Part shown: in pieces, positions 38,901 through 45,829 of the stretch | Layout of the letters: each line of letters opens with the position of its first letter | Position numbering within the stretch: position 1 is the stretch's first letter | DNA from: Drosophila persimilis | Taxonomy: Eukaryota > Arthropoda > Insecta > Diptera > Drosophilidae | Direction: 5' to 3' | DNA length: 64,000 nucleotides | Assembly (NCBI RefSeq): GCF_003286085.1 | Contig: NW_020825288.1 | Span: forward strand, 23,498,001 to 23,562,000 | Notes under the pieces: model-generated | What the model saw: the letters and a program-made list of their open reading frames with translations, nothing else | Database searches by the model: none | Told to the model about the DNA's origin: nothing | Translations under genes and position numbers: made by a program

Positions 38901-39077
38901 CAGCTCCAGATCCCGTTTGCAGCAGCAACGGCATATGCGCGGCATTTCCAGCAAACCACCTGCGACGTCATCGTCTTCCGGCAGAGAAAGTTGCGCCGCC
39001 GGCTGCTGCGGTTGCTTTTCCGACGACCAGCTATTGCTGCGTCTCCTGGTTCTGCTGATGTTGGCGTTGGCACTCAT
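3896..39077 (-). CDS. ZAD-C2H2 zinc-finger transcription factor with polyQ, 1770 aa, split by a 28.8 kb intron
   Basis: Large nuclear DNA-binding protein of the insect ZAD-zinc-finger class; the ZAD is a zinc-binding dimerisation module. Minus-strand coding exons are 39077-38658, 9891-6225, 6158-6087, 6031-5303, 4527-4384 and 4176-3896. All phases match. The ZAD zinc ligands are C49 and C52 in exon 1 and C152 and C155 (ICRQC) in exon 2, so intron 1 cuts the domain. Serine- and acid-rich sequence follows, then polyQ/H tracts (about residues 1045-1220). Three C2H2 fingers lie at about 1240-1325, a CCPDCEDC motif after them, then four fingers in the 729-bp exon and two in the 144-bp and last exons, nine in all. 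The last finger (CEFC...HMNSH) forms only after splicing. The tail is Ser/Thr-rich. The splice at 6224-6159 is optional for frame. I do not recognise a gene name. Confidence 0.85.
4528..5302 (-). other. Intron of the ZAD gene between finger exons (775 bp)
   Basis: Non-coding, bounded by GTAAGT (5302) and CAG (4528) on the minus strand. It contains a short (GACTAG)n tract at about 5182-5211. Nothing else is recognisable. Confidence 0.6.
5182..5211 (+). repeat. (GACTAG)n short tandem repeat
   Basis: About five hexamer units in a ZAD-gene intron. Confidence 0.8.
6159..6224 (-). other. Likely 66-bp intron, frame-preserving if retained
   Basis: On the minus strand the donor is AAAAG|GTGAGC. An internal GCTAATC branch-like site and a pyrimidine-rich CTCCTGTAG acceptor follow. 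The length is a multiple of three and there is no stop, so retention would add 22 residues (GEPYL...YPPV) between the third finger and the CCPDCEDC motif. Confidence 0.6.
6655..7170 (-). repeat. CAG/CAA (polyglutamine-coding) tracts
   Basis: Dense CTG/TTG triplets on the plus strand encode several Gln and Gln/His runs in exon 2 of the ZAD protein, including runs of eight or more Gln. They are interrupted by CAA and CAC codons. Such tracts vary in length within and between fly species. Confidence 0.85.
9950..13010. other. Intronic non-coding sequence, left part
   Basis: No recognisable gene. Features are a 138-aa plus ORF with degenerate internal repeats (10990-11406, doubtful), a GC-richer patch around 11.9-12.4 kb with repeated CGGCCGAC-type sequence, and an (AAAT)n tract at 12271-12291. 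Confidence 0.5.
12271..12291 (+). repeat. (AAAT)n microsatellite
   Basis: Five tandem AAAT units in the ZAD intron. Confidence 0.8.
13019..14140. mobile_element. DINE-1/mini-me-like non-autonomous Helitron-type element
   Basis: The element opens with TATACCCGATACT (about 13019) and closes with its exact reverse complement AGTATCGGGTATA (about 14088-14101). A short hairpin-forming GTTGC...GCAAC end and CCCCCTCG follow. Near the left end it has the widespread Drosophila block TCTTGATCAGTATCAATAG with CCGAGTCGATTGAGCCATG, followed by a GTCT/GTCC microsatellite (13162-13226), the GTCY signature of mini-me/DINE-1 elements. The interior holds about three diverged copies of a 170-190-bp module (AGAGCAACCAAATTTGG...CGCCCCCACAAAGG...). 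No ORF suggests a transposase. Confidence 0.75.
13162..13226 (+). repeat. (GTCY)n microsatellite inside the DINE-1-like element
   Basis: Alternating GTCT and GTCC tetranucleotides over about 65 bp, characteristic of the mini-me/DINE-1 family. Confidence 0.9.
14141..20500. other. Intronic non-coding sequence, centre-left
   Basis: A mixture of AT-rich stretches (15.5-16.0 and 17.5-18.5 kb) and GA/CT-rich, GC-richer islands (16.25-17.40 and 18.65-19.90 kb) with GAGAG, GCTCTC and CACACA clusters, as seen around fly enhancers and Polycomb/GAF sites. The long apparent ORFs here begin with non-ATG codons or are compositional. No gene supported. Confidence 0.45.
20725..21170. repeat. Imperfect duplicated AT-rich block
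   Basis: A block of about 100 bp at 20725-20830 recurs at about 21073-21165. Shared landmarks are ATACCAT-GAAAGCAAG, CTGAAAT-TAATAAAATTC, GAAGTCTGCATAA-ATACTGA and GATAGAA. Similar AAATACTGAAA words fill the sequence between. Confidence 0.6.
21300..24272. other. Intronic non-coding sequence before the nested gene
   Basis: No gene recognised. A (GACGC)n stretch lies near 21365-21390 and a C-homopolymer near 21780. The 170 bp before the nested gene's ATG are A-rich with poly-A/CA runs and presumably hold its promoter and 5' UTR; no TATA box stands out. Confidence 0.4.
24273..26480 (+). CDS. Nested TTC25/ODAD4-like protein, 577 aa, nine exons
   Basis: Lies wholly inside the ZAD-gene intron on the opposite strand. 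Exons are 24273-24546, 24607-24770, 24829-25014, 25074-25189, 25252-25345, 25402-25578, 25636-25928, 25991-26136 and 26197-26480. All introns are 55-65 bp and phases are consistent. The N-terminus has a TPR-like helix pair (residues 30-75: NMAMYYYNKALSMMPEDY...). The middle (YMDKSWIDVVFLKKLLRNPTLL, here split as YMDKSWIDVVF and LKKLLRNP) resembles the segment ELYVDKEYLEKLLLDEDL of vertebrate TTC25, and IYAR-like APMYYIQYNKF follows. TTC25/ODAD4 docks outer dynein arms in cilia, so a role in sperm axonemes is plausible; that is inference from weak similarity. The C-terminus is Ser-rich. ATTAAA at 26526 may be the poly(A) signal. Confidence 0.75.
26600..27580. other. Intronic non-coding sequence after the nested gene
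   Basis: Nothing gene-like recognised beyond short chance ORFs. Confidence 0.4.
27585..28125. repeat. AT-rich imperfect tandem repeat, about three units of 170-200 bp
   Basis: Each unit contains TATTTTAATGAGTATATGTTTTAAATTTAGAATTT-like sequence (shared core GTTTTAAATTTAGAATTT), a TAGTATTTT run and ATTAAATCCGAAA...ATATAAAATAATAA. The units are diverged from each other. Confidence 0.65.
28126..31100. other. Intronic non-coding sequence, centre-right
   Basis: No gene recognised. A GA microsatellite lies at about 29910-29955 and an (ACA)n tract near 30075. Apparent ORFs are short or lack an ATG. Confidence 0.4.
29910..29955 (+). repeat. (GAAA)n/(GA)n microsatellite
   Basis: A GAAA run passing into GA and GGGAGA units, in the ZAD intron. 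Confidence 0.8.
31109..31335. repeat. Short tandem repeat, three imperfect units of about 90-110 bp
   Basis: Units share GGTAATTT-CAT-CA, GAATATT-TTCAAAAGTCCCT, CATATTGATCCCCC and TAGCCTTGGGG, diverging progressively to the right. Confidence 0.7.
31340..33050. other. Intronic non-coding sequence
   Basis: No gene recognised. A CT/GTGT-rich patch lies at 32480-32670 and an (ACA/GCA)n tract at 32760-32800. Confidence 0.4.
33055..33520. repeat. Imperfect tandem duplication of a ~240-bp unit
   Basis: Both halves contain, in order, ACCTTATACC...CCTC(A/C)ATAGA(T/C)AGTA, GATACATT-G-GATTTTGTA-TATGAAA, ATATCAAT-TTT, TTTCTTTTGTAGAA, ATTTCCA-CCGCAAA, GAAATT-CCACT-TTAT-GGAAAAA-ACAA and CAGTACAAAT/CAGCAAATATTTTA. 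Confidence 0.75.
33530..36220. other. Intronic non-coding sequence
   Basis: No gene recognised. AT-rich, with only chance ORFs shorter than 120 codons. Confidence 0.4.
36225..36700. repeat. Imperfect tandem repeat, about three units of ~200-230 bp
   Basis: Units share AATGAAA-ATAAATCA-AATTACAATTT, CATTTATCAAAT-AA/GA, a GGGG-TCAAGGGTTA or GGGGTTAAG motif, TTCTTGGAAGCATTCTTC-like sequence and CCTC-ATTAAAA-CGAA-CAA-AG. Confidence 0.65.
36705..38640. other. Intronic non-coding sequence, proximal to exon 1
   Basis: No gene recognised. A GA microsatellite lies at 38615-38635 just before exon 1 and a GT tract at about 38550. Confidence 0.4.
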
Positions 39078-41043
39078 CCCGGCGCTATTTCGGGTTTTGT
39101 TTTGTTTTGTTTTTATTTTGTCGAATTAATTAACTTTTTATCGACCGCAGAATTGCAGTGGATTTGGGGTGGCTCGGCCTCGGCTCTTTCACTTGGCCGA
39201 ATCTCAATAGAATTTTTCACTTCACACACTATAAAATGCCTTTTTCTGGCTATTTCTTATCTGTTTTATTTGCTTTTGGCGCTTTCGTTTTGACCACGAG
39301 TCGGAGACCTAAAAAAAACCAGAACAGGCCAGAAAGAAACATGTAAGAGAGCAGATTTGGTAAGAGACCTTTCGCGCGCCGCTCTTGCCTATGTGTGCGT
39401 GTGCGTGTGTGTGTGCGAGCCAGTTTCTTTTAGTAGGCCAACAAGAATCGGACGCGGAATACCAATCAGAATGAGAAATCCACGGAAAATGATGATGCCC
39501 TTGCGAGGATATCAACTATAAGCAGCAGACCTTCCCACCCCTCTCCTCCTTCCTCCCTCTGCCGCCACGACAGGTATTTTTCTAGCCTTTTTAAATGGCC
39601 AGGGCCGCATGCAACGCGTTAAAAAAACAAACAACTAGAAAGAAAAGAGGCCGAAAGTGTCACCTCCTCTCTCTCTCTCTTTGGCTCTTTGATCAAAAAT
39701 TATTTTTGGCGGCGGCATTTCCGTGGCGGCTCCCCAATCAGAAGGCACTCTTACACACACACACAGACAAGCCGTTAAATGAATGAATTTTTTTATTCTA
39801 GTACGCACACAAATTCACTTGCAAATACAACAACAAGGGCCTAACGTTTCTTTATTGCAACTTTTTTTTGACAATATATTTTTTGGTGTAATTTTTTTAC
39901 GGAAATACATCGGATATTTGTTTGTAGTATTTATAAACTTTAGCGCCGTACCGCTTTTCTGAATTCAGAAAATGTACCCGATTTCAGTTGTTTACTTGTC
40001 CGCGAGTGGGTTTGTTTTGGGGCGGCAAGGCCGTTTTCAAATACGCCCGCCTACGAATGTTGCTAGGGCCTAAAAATGTTTTCCGGCAACAAACGAGTGT
40101 TGCTAAGGAAAAAAGGCTATGGACAAGAACCAAAACGGGCCAGGAAATAACACGCATGCAATGTAAAATCCACCCCAAAAAACATACCTTTATTGTTAGC
40201 AAAGTTGTTGATCAAAGTCGGTAAGGTAAGATTCGTATGAGCGTTGGAATGTTGCGGGGCAGATTTTCCCCATCGAGCATACCTTTCCATGGCCCAGTGG
40301 TTCGAGTTCGCTCGGCCGGTTCGATCAAACCAAAGCAACTTTCGTGTAGCCAGAGAGCATGTTGCCGGCAACAATGTAAACCAAACATTCATCTTTTCAA
40401 ATGAATGGGTTTGAACCCAGTATTGGGAAGGATTAATTTCAATTGTAGCGTAAGACCTAAAGCAGGATGCAGAATGGAGAAATCAACTTATGGAAGATTA
40501 AGCGGAATAAATATTTCCAACAAACCTAGCCTCCTTAGGCAAGCAGCCACACCTTGTCTATAATAATACCATGGAATCAGCTGTTCTCGGAGAGAAGATA
40601 AAAAGAGAGAGAGAGAGCATCTCCATCTAAACGACAATTATGCAAAAGGGAGAGGGGCTGATAATAACTGGTAGCATTGTGCAGGCTCAGGCTCAGGCTC
40701 AGACTCGGCAAATTAATTTGCATGCTGCGCGTTGCTCTGGAGCTTCTGAAACGGCGTGGGAATGCAGGCGGCGTGCTCTGTTATTGTTCCCCCTTACACT
40801 TTGAATTTCCGCTTCGCTCTTTATGTTTGGGTTCTGTTTAGTTGCTTTGCATGTCTATCCGTAGACCAAAAAAGGGTTAAAAGGGAATCTTCGAGAAGGA
40901 CAGGACGTTTACTTGGCACACATTACACACACACACACAGAAAAAAAGCTAAATATGATATATTAATTGTAAAAACCCACGTTTTGCTAGTGCCATTTTC
41001 ATATTTCACACAATTCGAAGTGCAAAGCGCTATTTTTACTTAC
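39078..41043 (-). other. 5' region of the ZAD gene and sequence below the 41.1 kb exon
   Basis: Presumably holds the 5' UTR and promoter of the ZAD gene. The part from 39.35 to 39.8 kb is CT- and GT/CA-rich. Between 40.05 and 40.37 kb there are several GTTGC(C/T) and GGCAAC half-sites, including the perfect 12-bp palindrome GTTGCCGGCAAC at 40361-40372. A two-exon ORF of 107 codons can be drawn on the minus strand here (40392-40188 joined to 40102-39984); it is reported as a finding, not as a gene. Confidence 0.35.
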
Positions 41044-41099
41044 ATTTTTACCGAGATCACGCCGCCAGCATAGCCGGCGGCACAGATAGCTTCGCCCAT
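41044..41099 (-). CDS. Putative first coding exon of an unidentified minus-strand gene
   Basis: Read on the minus strand, ATG at 41099 opens MGEAICAAGYAGGVISVK and then meets a strong donor AT|GTAAGTAAA at 41043. The exon is 56 bp, phase 2 out, and richer in G+C than its surroundings. The start lies about 120 bp downstream of the promoter-like end of dispersed repeat copy B, matching the arrangement at Syx18. I could not find a convincing next exon, and do not recognise the peptide. It could be a separate small gene or an alternative first exon of the ZAD gene. Confidence 0.35.
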
Positions 41100-41214
41100 G
41101 CAACGATAATTTTATATGTTCTTTCACTTCACGATAAAAACAAATTAAGCCCGGATTTGTGAAAATTTAATTTTGTCAATGTTTTTGCTGATTTTTTTCC
41201 CGCAGCGCCGCGTT

Positions 41215-41905
41215 AGTGTTGTCGACCGTGTGACCGACCCTCAGAAATATACCGTCTCCTTTTAAAAATATACCGTAAATATACTGACCAACTCAAGTTC
41301 TATTACACATATTCCTAGTTTTTGATATTCCGTCGAATATTAATAGCTAGATAGAATATTTAGCCCTGCCCACACAATTTTAGGCCGTTGATGAATCAAT
41401 TTTCTTCAAGATTGGTTAGTTTTTAGTCCTTGCTTTTATTGCATTTTGACTAAAACAAGGCTTAAACAAAATAGTTCAACAAAAAAAACAGTGGTAATGT
41501 TGCTAGTATTTGAAGACATGATGCGCGCATAGGTCTTTGTATACCCTATTTCGCTCATTTTATATAAAGATTAAACGTAATTTATAAAGACCTTTTCTCA
41601 AAATGATATGTTTTAGACATATTCATGTATATTATTAGTATCTTGTATATATTTATCTCGATCCTGATACCTACAGAGCCTTTGATGACAAACATTTTCT
41701 CAATTCTATAACATCCTTTTCGCTAGGGTATGACAATTAATGTTGCCAGTAATCATTGTTGTTAACCGGTTATGACGACTAATTCTTGGCTATTCTTTCT
41801 TCCGTCGAATATTCCCAGCTATATAGATCTCTTAGCCCTGCCCACATAGTTTAAACAGTTAATGAACCTATTTTCTAGTTGATTGGCTTATTTTAAATAC
41901 TTGAC
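41215..41905 (-). repeat. Dispersed repeat, copy B (inverted relative to A and C)
   Basis: On the minus strand this copy is collinear with copy A from GCTCTGTAGGTATCAGGATC to CAGTATATTTACGGTATATT. It extends further left through a second, diverged module (GTGGGCAGGGCTAAGAGATC, ATATAGCTGGGAATATTCGA, AACCGGTTAACAACAATGAT, CATACCCTAGCG-AAAGGAT) that copy C also has. The full element therefore carries a duplicated ATTCATCAA...GTGGGC...ATATTCGACGGAA module at both ends. Beyond the promoter-like end it has GGTCACACGGTCGACAAC, containing a motif-1-like GGTCACAC. Confidence 0.8.
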
Positions 41906-42688
41906 TTATTTTTCTGCTACGGCGATTGCTTTGATTGTTTTTGCCTTCATTTTGGTTTCTTAGCATGAAGAAACAAACTTGACCCACTCAATTTTAAATT
42001 TGAGGTAAATGGCGAAAAATATTACCGATATTAAATTCTTCTTGTAGAGCCATGCCATCTTTCATCTGAAATTAAGAAAAAACACTATATCTTTAACCTG
42101 AACTGCGCTAAAATGATCAAATTTGCATTATTTTCAGTGGAATATTAAAAAACCCCTTGTTTTACAATGGGTTAATCGTTCTCCTTCAAGGATTGGAAAC
42201 CATATTCCTCAATTTGTATATTCAATTTGATCTAAGCTAAAGCCGGGAGTGGGGATACAGGATCTGCAACCTTATTAAACCTGATACTCAAACAGAGTAT
42301 AGCGGGATATCAGATTTCCCGAAGGAAGCGTTTCTGACCACAAAAGGTACATAAATTCTCGATCAGCACCAATAGCCGAGTCGGTTGAGCCATTTCTGTC
42401 CGTCAGTCCCCATGAGCGCCTAGTGCTCAGAGACTCTAAGAGCTAGAGCAACAAGTTTTTGAATCCAGATATATTTTTAAAGCGGAAATAGTCGGCTAAT
42501 ACGACGAACCTATTTAAAGAAAATGTATTACAGTGTATTAAGTGTTATGTTGTTGTTTTTCGCAACAAAGTCTGTACTTTTTACAACAGTATGGCAACTC
42601 TCCTCAACAGCTGTTCGTTTTCCAGCACACTGGCAGCTCCATCCATTGGACAGCAAAATCTACGTGGAGCAAAGTGATTTTCGAAATT
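41906..42688 (+). promoter_or_regulatory. Upstream region of the FAM114-like gene
   Basis: AT-rich sequence, then the DINE-1-like fragment, then about 200 bp of probable promoter and 5' UTR. An out-of-frame ATG in GTATGGCAACTC (about 42590) would be a short upstream ORF if transcribed. No TATA box is clear. Confidence 0.35.
42275..42482 (+). mobile_element. Truncated, diverged DINE-1/mini-me-like fragment
   Basis: It shares with 13024-13310 the run GATACTCAAA-GAGTA, GAAGGAAGCGTTTCTGACC, CTCGATCAGCACCAATAG, CCGAGTCGGTTGAGCCAT, CTGTCCGTC, GAGCGCCTA-TGCTCA and AAGAGCTAGAGCAAC. It then stops. It lacks the long GTCY array and the rest of the element, and sits within 210 bp of the next gene's start codon. 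Confidence 0.75.
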
Positions 42689-44154
42689 ATGGCAAATAAA
42701 CTAGAAAAGCATGAGGAGGCGTCTAACGATTGGAATCAGAGTGATGAAGACGACAATTGGGATGACTGGGGCGATGACGATGATAAGTTTGTTCACGTGG
42801 AGAAGGAGCAACAGCAGGAAAGCACTGACGACAGAAACAACGCAAAAGGAAAAGAGGAGAAACCACTGGAGCAGCTAACATCACAGGCGGAAACCACAGT
42901 TCCAGCTCCAGAACTTTCCTCATCTTCCTCGTGGGGCCTGTGGGGAGGAAAACTGAGCTCTGTCCTCAACACGGCCACCGAGGGATTGGGCAATATAACC
43001 ACACAAGTGAATCAGGGCTTGAGTCAGATTATAGGTGTACCTGATCCAGAGGAGCTGGCACGTTTGAATGCCGCAGAAAAGGCCAAAGAGGAGACGACCG
43101 TCGTCAGTCCCAAAGAAACACCATCAGCGACACCAGTCGATCCCAATCAGGAGAATGCATTTGGTCTGGGTTTCGTCACGAATCTGGGTTCCAAAGTCCT
43201 AAACACGGGACTGGACACCCTCGAGGGCATTGGCAAGAAGACCATGACCATACTGCAGGACAACGATCCCAAGTTGATGAACAAAAGGAAGCTTCTGGGT
43301 CTCGAGGCGAACAAACCCAATTTGAGTGCATTGCTGCTGGAGGCCAAAAAGGATGCGGATCAAATGGAGGAATCGCTGATGCAGCTCCAGTTGGAAAAGA
43401 AAAAGGCGCAACTACGCTTTGAGATTCTCTTCGAGAACTACTGCGGTCTGGTGCACTACGAGGCATTGGAAATCTTATCCAAAGAGTCGCGCCTGAAGCT
43501 GGACACGCTCTTGGATGCGGTCAGTGGAAATGCCCTGGCCGATCTGCAAGAGACCATCAACGAGGTGAAGGAACTGCTGGAACTGGAGGATCTGGAGTGC
43601 GACAGCGAAGGCGACTATAAGCCCGAGGAGCTGGGCGAACGTCTGTCGGCTACCATAGCAGACGCCGAACTGGGGATTCAATTTGAAGAGGTGGCAAAGT
43701 GAGTATCTGCCTGTCCTCGAGGAAAAGCTTTCAATAAACTCTTTTTTCCAGCCACTGGAAGCAGTCACTCACTTGGTTAAAGTCGGAAGAGGCCACCACA
43801 TCAGATCTGGAGCAGGCCTATGCCAAGAGCATACACGCCCTGAGCGAAGCCTGTGCCTTGGAAATGTGTAAGCTGCACAAGATTGCCGAACTGCTGCTGG
43901 TGAAGCAGCATCACAGCACCGCCAATGAGGTCGACGGCATTGTCAATCTCTGCAAGCAATGCAATGGCCATCTCCAGGGTCTCAGCCATCGCTATGCGGC
44001 ATTACTCAGCAGCAAGGGTTCTTCTTCCCCCGACACTGCAGAGGAGTCCAAGGAGAGGGTCAACACATTCTTTGCCGAAATGTTTGCCGCCGTGCAATAC
44101 GTCGAGCAGGCCTACAAGCTTTTTACGCCCATTTTGCAAATGGGGGCGGTCTAG
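42689..44154 (+). CDS. CG9590: FAM114-family protein (CG9590-like)
   Basis: Exons are 42689-43698 and 43752-44154, joined in phase 2 across a 53-bp intron (AA|C, restoring EVANHWKQSL), about 470 aa. The N-terminus is strongly acidic with a tryptophan motif (NWDDWGDDDD). SSSSWGLWGGKLSSVLNTA, an amphipathic-type segment, follows at about residues 75-95. Then come the FAM114-type features: VTNLGSKVLNTGLDTLEGIGKK-like membrane-binding repeats and a long helical C-terminal domain. FAM114A proteins are peripheral Golgi/early secretory proteins reported to bind Rab2; that function is from family knowledge. The ATG at 42689 is preferred over upstream frame-open sequence because the latter has no ATG in good context and runs into 5' UTR-like sequence. 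Confidence 0.85.
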
Positions 44155-44600
44155 CGGGAGATTCTGATTGTTCTGATCTATGAATTTTATATTTGTTGTA
44201 ACTCATACAATTATTTATATGATTGTTTCGTTAATCTCTCTGTAAGTCTTATTTGTTTTCCATAAATTACTATAAATGTACACAAATTTTGAATCTATGC
44301 AGATTATTGTGATAACACATTCCAAGACGACACATTTTGAAGAGTTTGTTTTTAGAAATGATGTATGTATTATGGTAGATCTAAGAAAGAAAGGAATATG
44401 TTCCCCTTCATATTACATTCCCCTGTCACAGATCACACTTTTTCAACATCATGAATGCTATGACAATTTTCAAACAAACAACAGATCCGATACCCATCTG
44501 AAAACTTACAATTCATTACAATTCAAACAAACAACCGATCGGTTCTGTTTCCAAACAAAAATCAACGTTTTTTTCGAGCTCTAAAAATTGTATTCCAACA
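44155..44600 (+). other. Intergenic, FAM114-like to Uros
   Basis: AT-rich, 446 bp, holding the 3' UTR of one gene and the promoter of the next. A 102-codon ATG ORF (44276-44584) spans it but has no recognisable features and looks like chance in AT-rich sequence. A short direct repeat CAAACAAACAAC-GATC occurs near 44470 and 44525. Confidence 0.4.
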
Positions 44601-45365
44601 ATGGCTAATCGCCAAAAGCGAATAGTTATCCTATTGAAGGGCCACACCGCGGACTATGATCGGAGCCAGGCAATGCGTCAGAGTAATTTAAGTCCCATTT
44701 ACATACCCCCATCGCAGATTGTGATGAAGAACCTGGACTTGCTGAAGGCCAAACTTGAGGCGCCGCACAGATATGCCGGAATTATCTTCCCCGGACCGCG
44801 CAGTGTCCAGGCCGTGTACGAGGCACTGGGCAATAATGGTGCGATGCCAAATTGCTGGCGTGCCTTGCATAACTATGCCTTGGGCGCAAGTACCCATAGC
44901 AGGGCATACATGACTCTACGAAAGTTTCCGACGCTTGGAGATCGTGTGGTGAGTGCCCACAACCTGTGCGACCTGATTGTGGAGACCATTGGACCGAAGA
45001 GAGACTTGCCATTGCTCCTGCCTTACGGGAATGAGGCCGGCAATACGCTGCGTATCCGACTGGTGGCTCAGGGGTTTCGTGTGGATTCTTGTGAAGTGTA
45101 CGAGAATCAAATCCATCCGAATTTTACAAACGACATGAAAAAGGTGCTCAAGGCCAAACAATTGGAGACCATAGTGTTTCACAGTCTGGCCAGCGTGAGG
45201 AGTGCATCGGAGTTTTTCAGCAAATATAAGGTTTCTGTGAACGATCGCAAACTTATTGCTGTGGGAGCTGCTGCCCAAAAGGCCATGGAGGAGGCAAAAC
45301 TTCCTGTGAGCGCTGTGGTGAACTCCTATAGCGTAGATCAGTTGATAAAAGCCATCAAACAATAA
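44601..45365 (+). CDS. Uroporphyrinogen-III synthase (HemD family)
   Basis: Cytosolic fourth enzyme of haem synthesis: it closes hydroxymethylbilane to uroporphyrinogen III with inversion of ring D. Single exon, 254 aa, near the family length of about 260. Matches to the animal enzyme by motif are YAGIIFPGPRSVQAVYEA (vertebrate YGGLIFTSPRAVEAA), LPLLLPYGNEAGNTLRIRL, a central VYENQIHP and the C-terminal KLIAVGAAAQKAMEEAKLPV (vertebrate [20 protein letters not shown]). The two-lobed HemD fold has few invariant residues, so this pattern is strong support. The gene is 446 bp after its upstream neighbour and has an ATTAAA signal at 45394. The D. melanogaster orthologue is probably CG1885, from memory. 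Confidence 0.85.
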   Translation: MANRQKRIVILLKGHTADYDRSQAMRQSNLSPIYIPPSQIVMKNLDLLKAKLEAPHRYAGIIFPGPRSVQAVYEALGNNGAMPNCWRALHNYALGASTHSRAYMTLRKFPTLGDRVVSAHNLCDLIVETIGPKRDLPLLLPYGNEAGNTLRIRLVAQGFRVDSCEVYENQIHPNFTNDMKKVLKAKQLETIVFHSLASVRSASEFFSKYKVSVNDRKLIAVGAAAQKAMEEAKLPVSAVVNSYSVDQLIKAIKQ

Positions 45366-45829
45366 TTCAGATGGGAAACTGTTGCCATATTTCATTAAAA
45401 TTTTAATTGTTTCCATTTCTGGTATATGCACGAATGTAATCGAAATTTTGTTAATGTATCAAGGAAAGACATCGCCAAAACGCATAAATTATAATCCAAA
45501 GGGATAAACACTTAAATTTATCGTTATATTTGAAATGCGGATTTGGTTGGTCATTTTAGAATCGTATGGTAACACTGTTATTAACCCTTATGGTGTGTTA
45601 TTCTAGTATTACTATTATTACAACAGTAAATAAGATAATTGTGCTTATGCGCTTGCTCTACTTTTTACTTATTTAATTTGAATGATTAACTTGCAGCAAA
45701 TACGTCATGACGAACATAGTTTCCCCAAGCATTTCTGATCAATTATCTCCGTAGGCATACGTCAGAGTGAATAGAGAACTGCTGCCCCCCGAAGGGTTAA
45801 AATTGATAGAGCTGCCACCGCCGGTCACT
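45366..45829 (+). other. Intergenic, Uros to acylphosphatase
   Basis: AT-rich 3' flank of Uros, then promoter and 5' UTR of the acylphosphatase gene. No separate gene seen. Confidence 0.4.

Noticed and set aside
40255-40325. Possible tRNA (B-box-like GGTTCGAGTTC)
   Set aside because: No A box at the right distance and no cloverleaf can be drawn.
44276-44584. 102-codon ATG ORF between the FAM114-like gene and Uros
   Set aside because: AT-rich, no motifs, and it fills the only space available for two genes' UTRs and promoter. Most likely chance.
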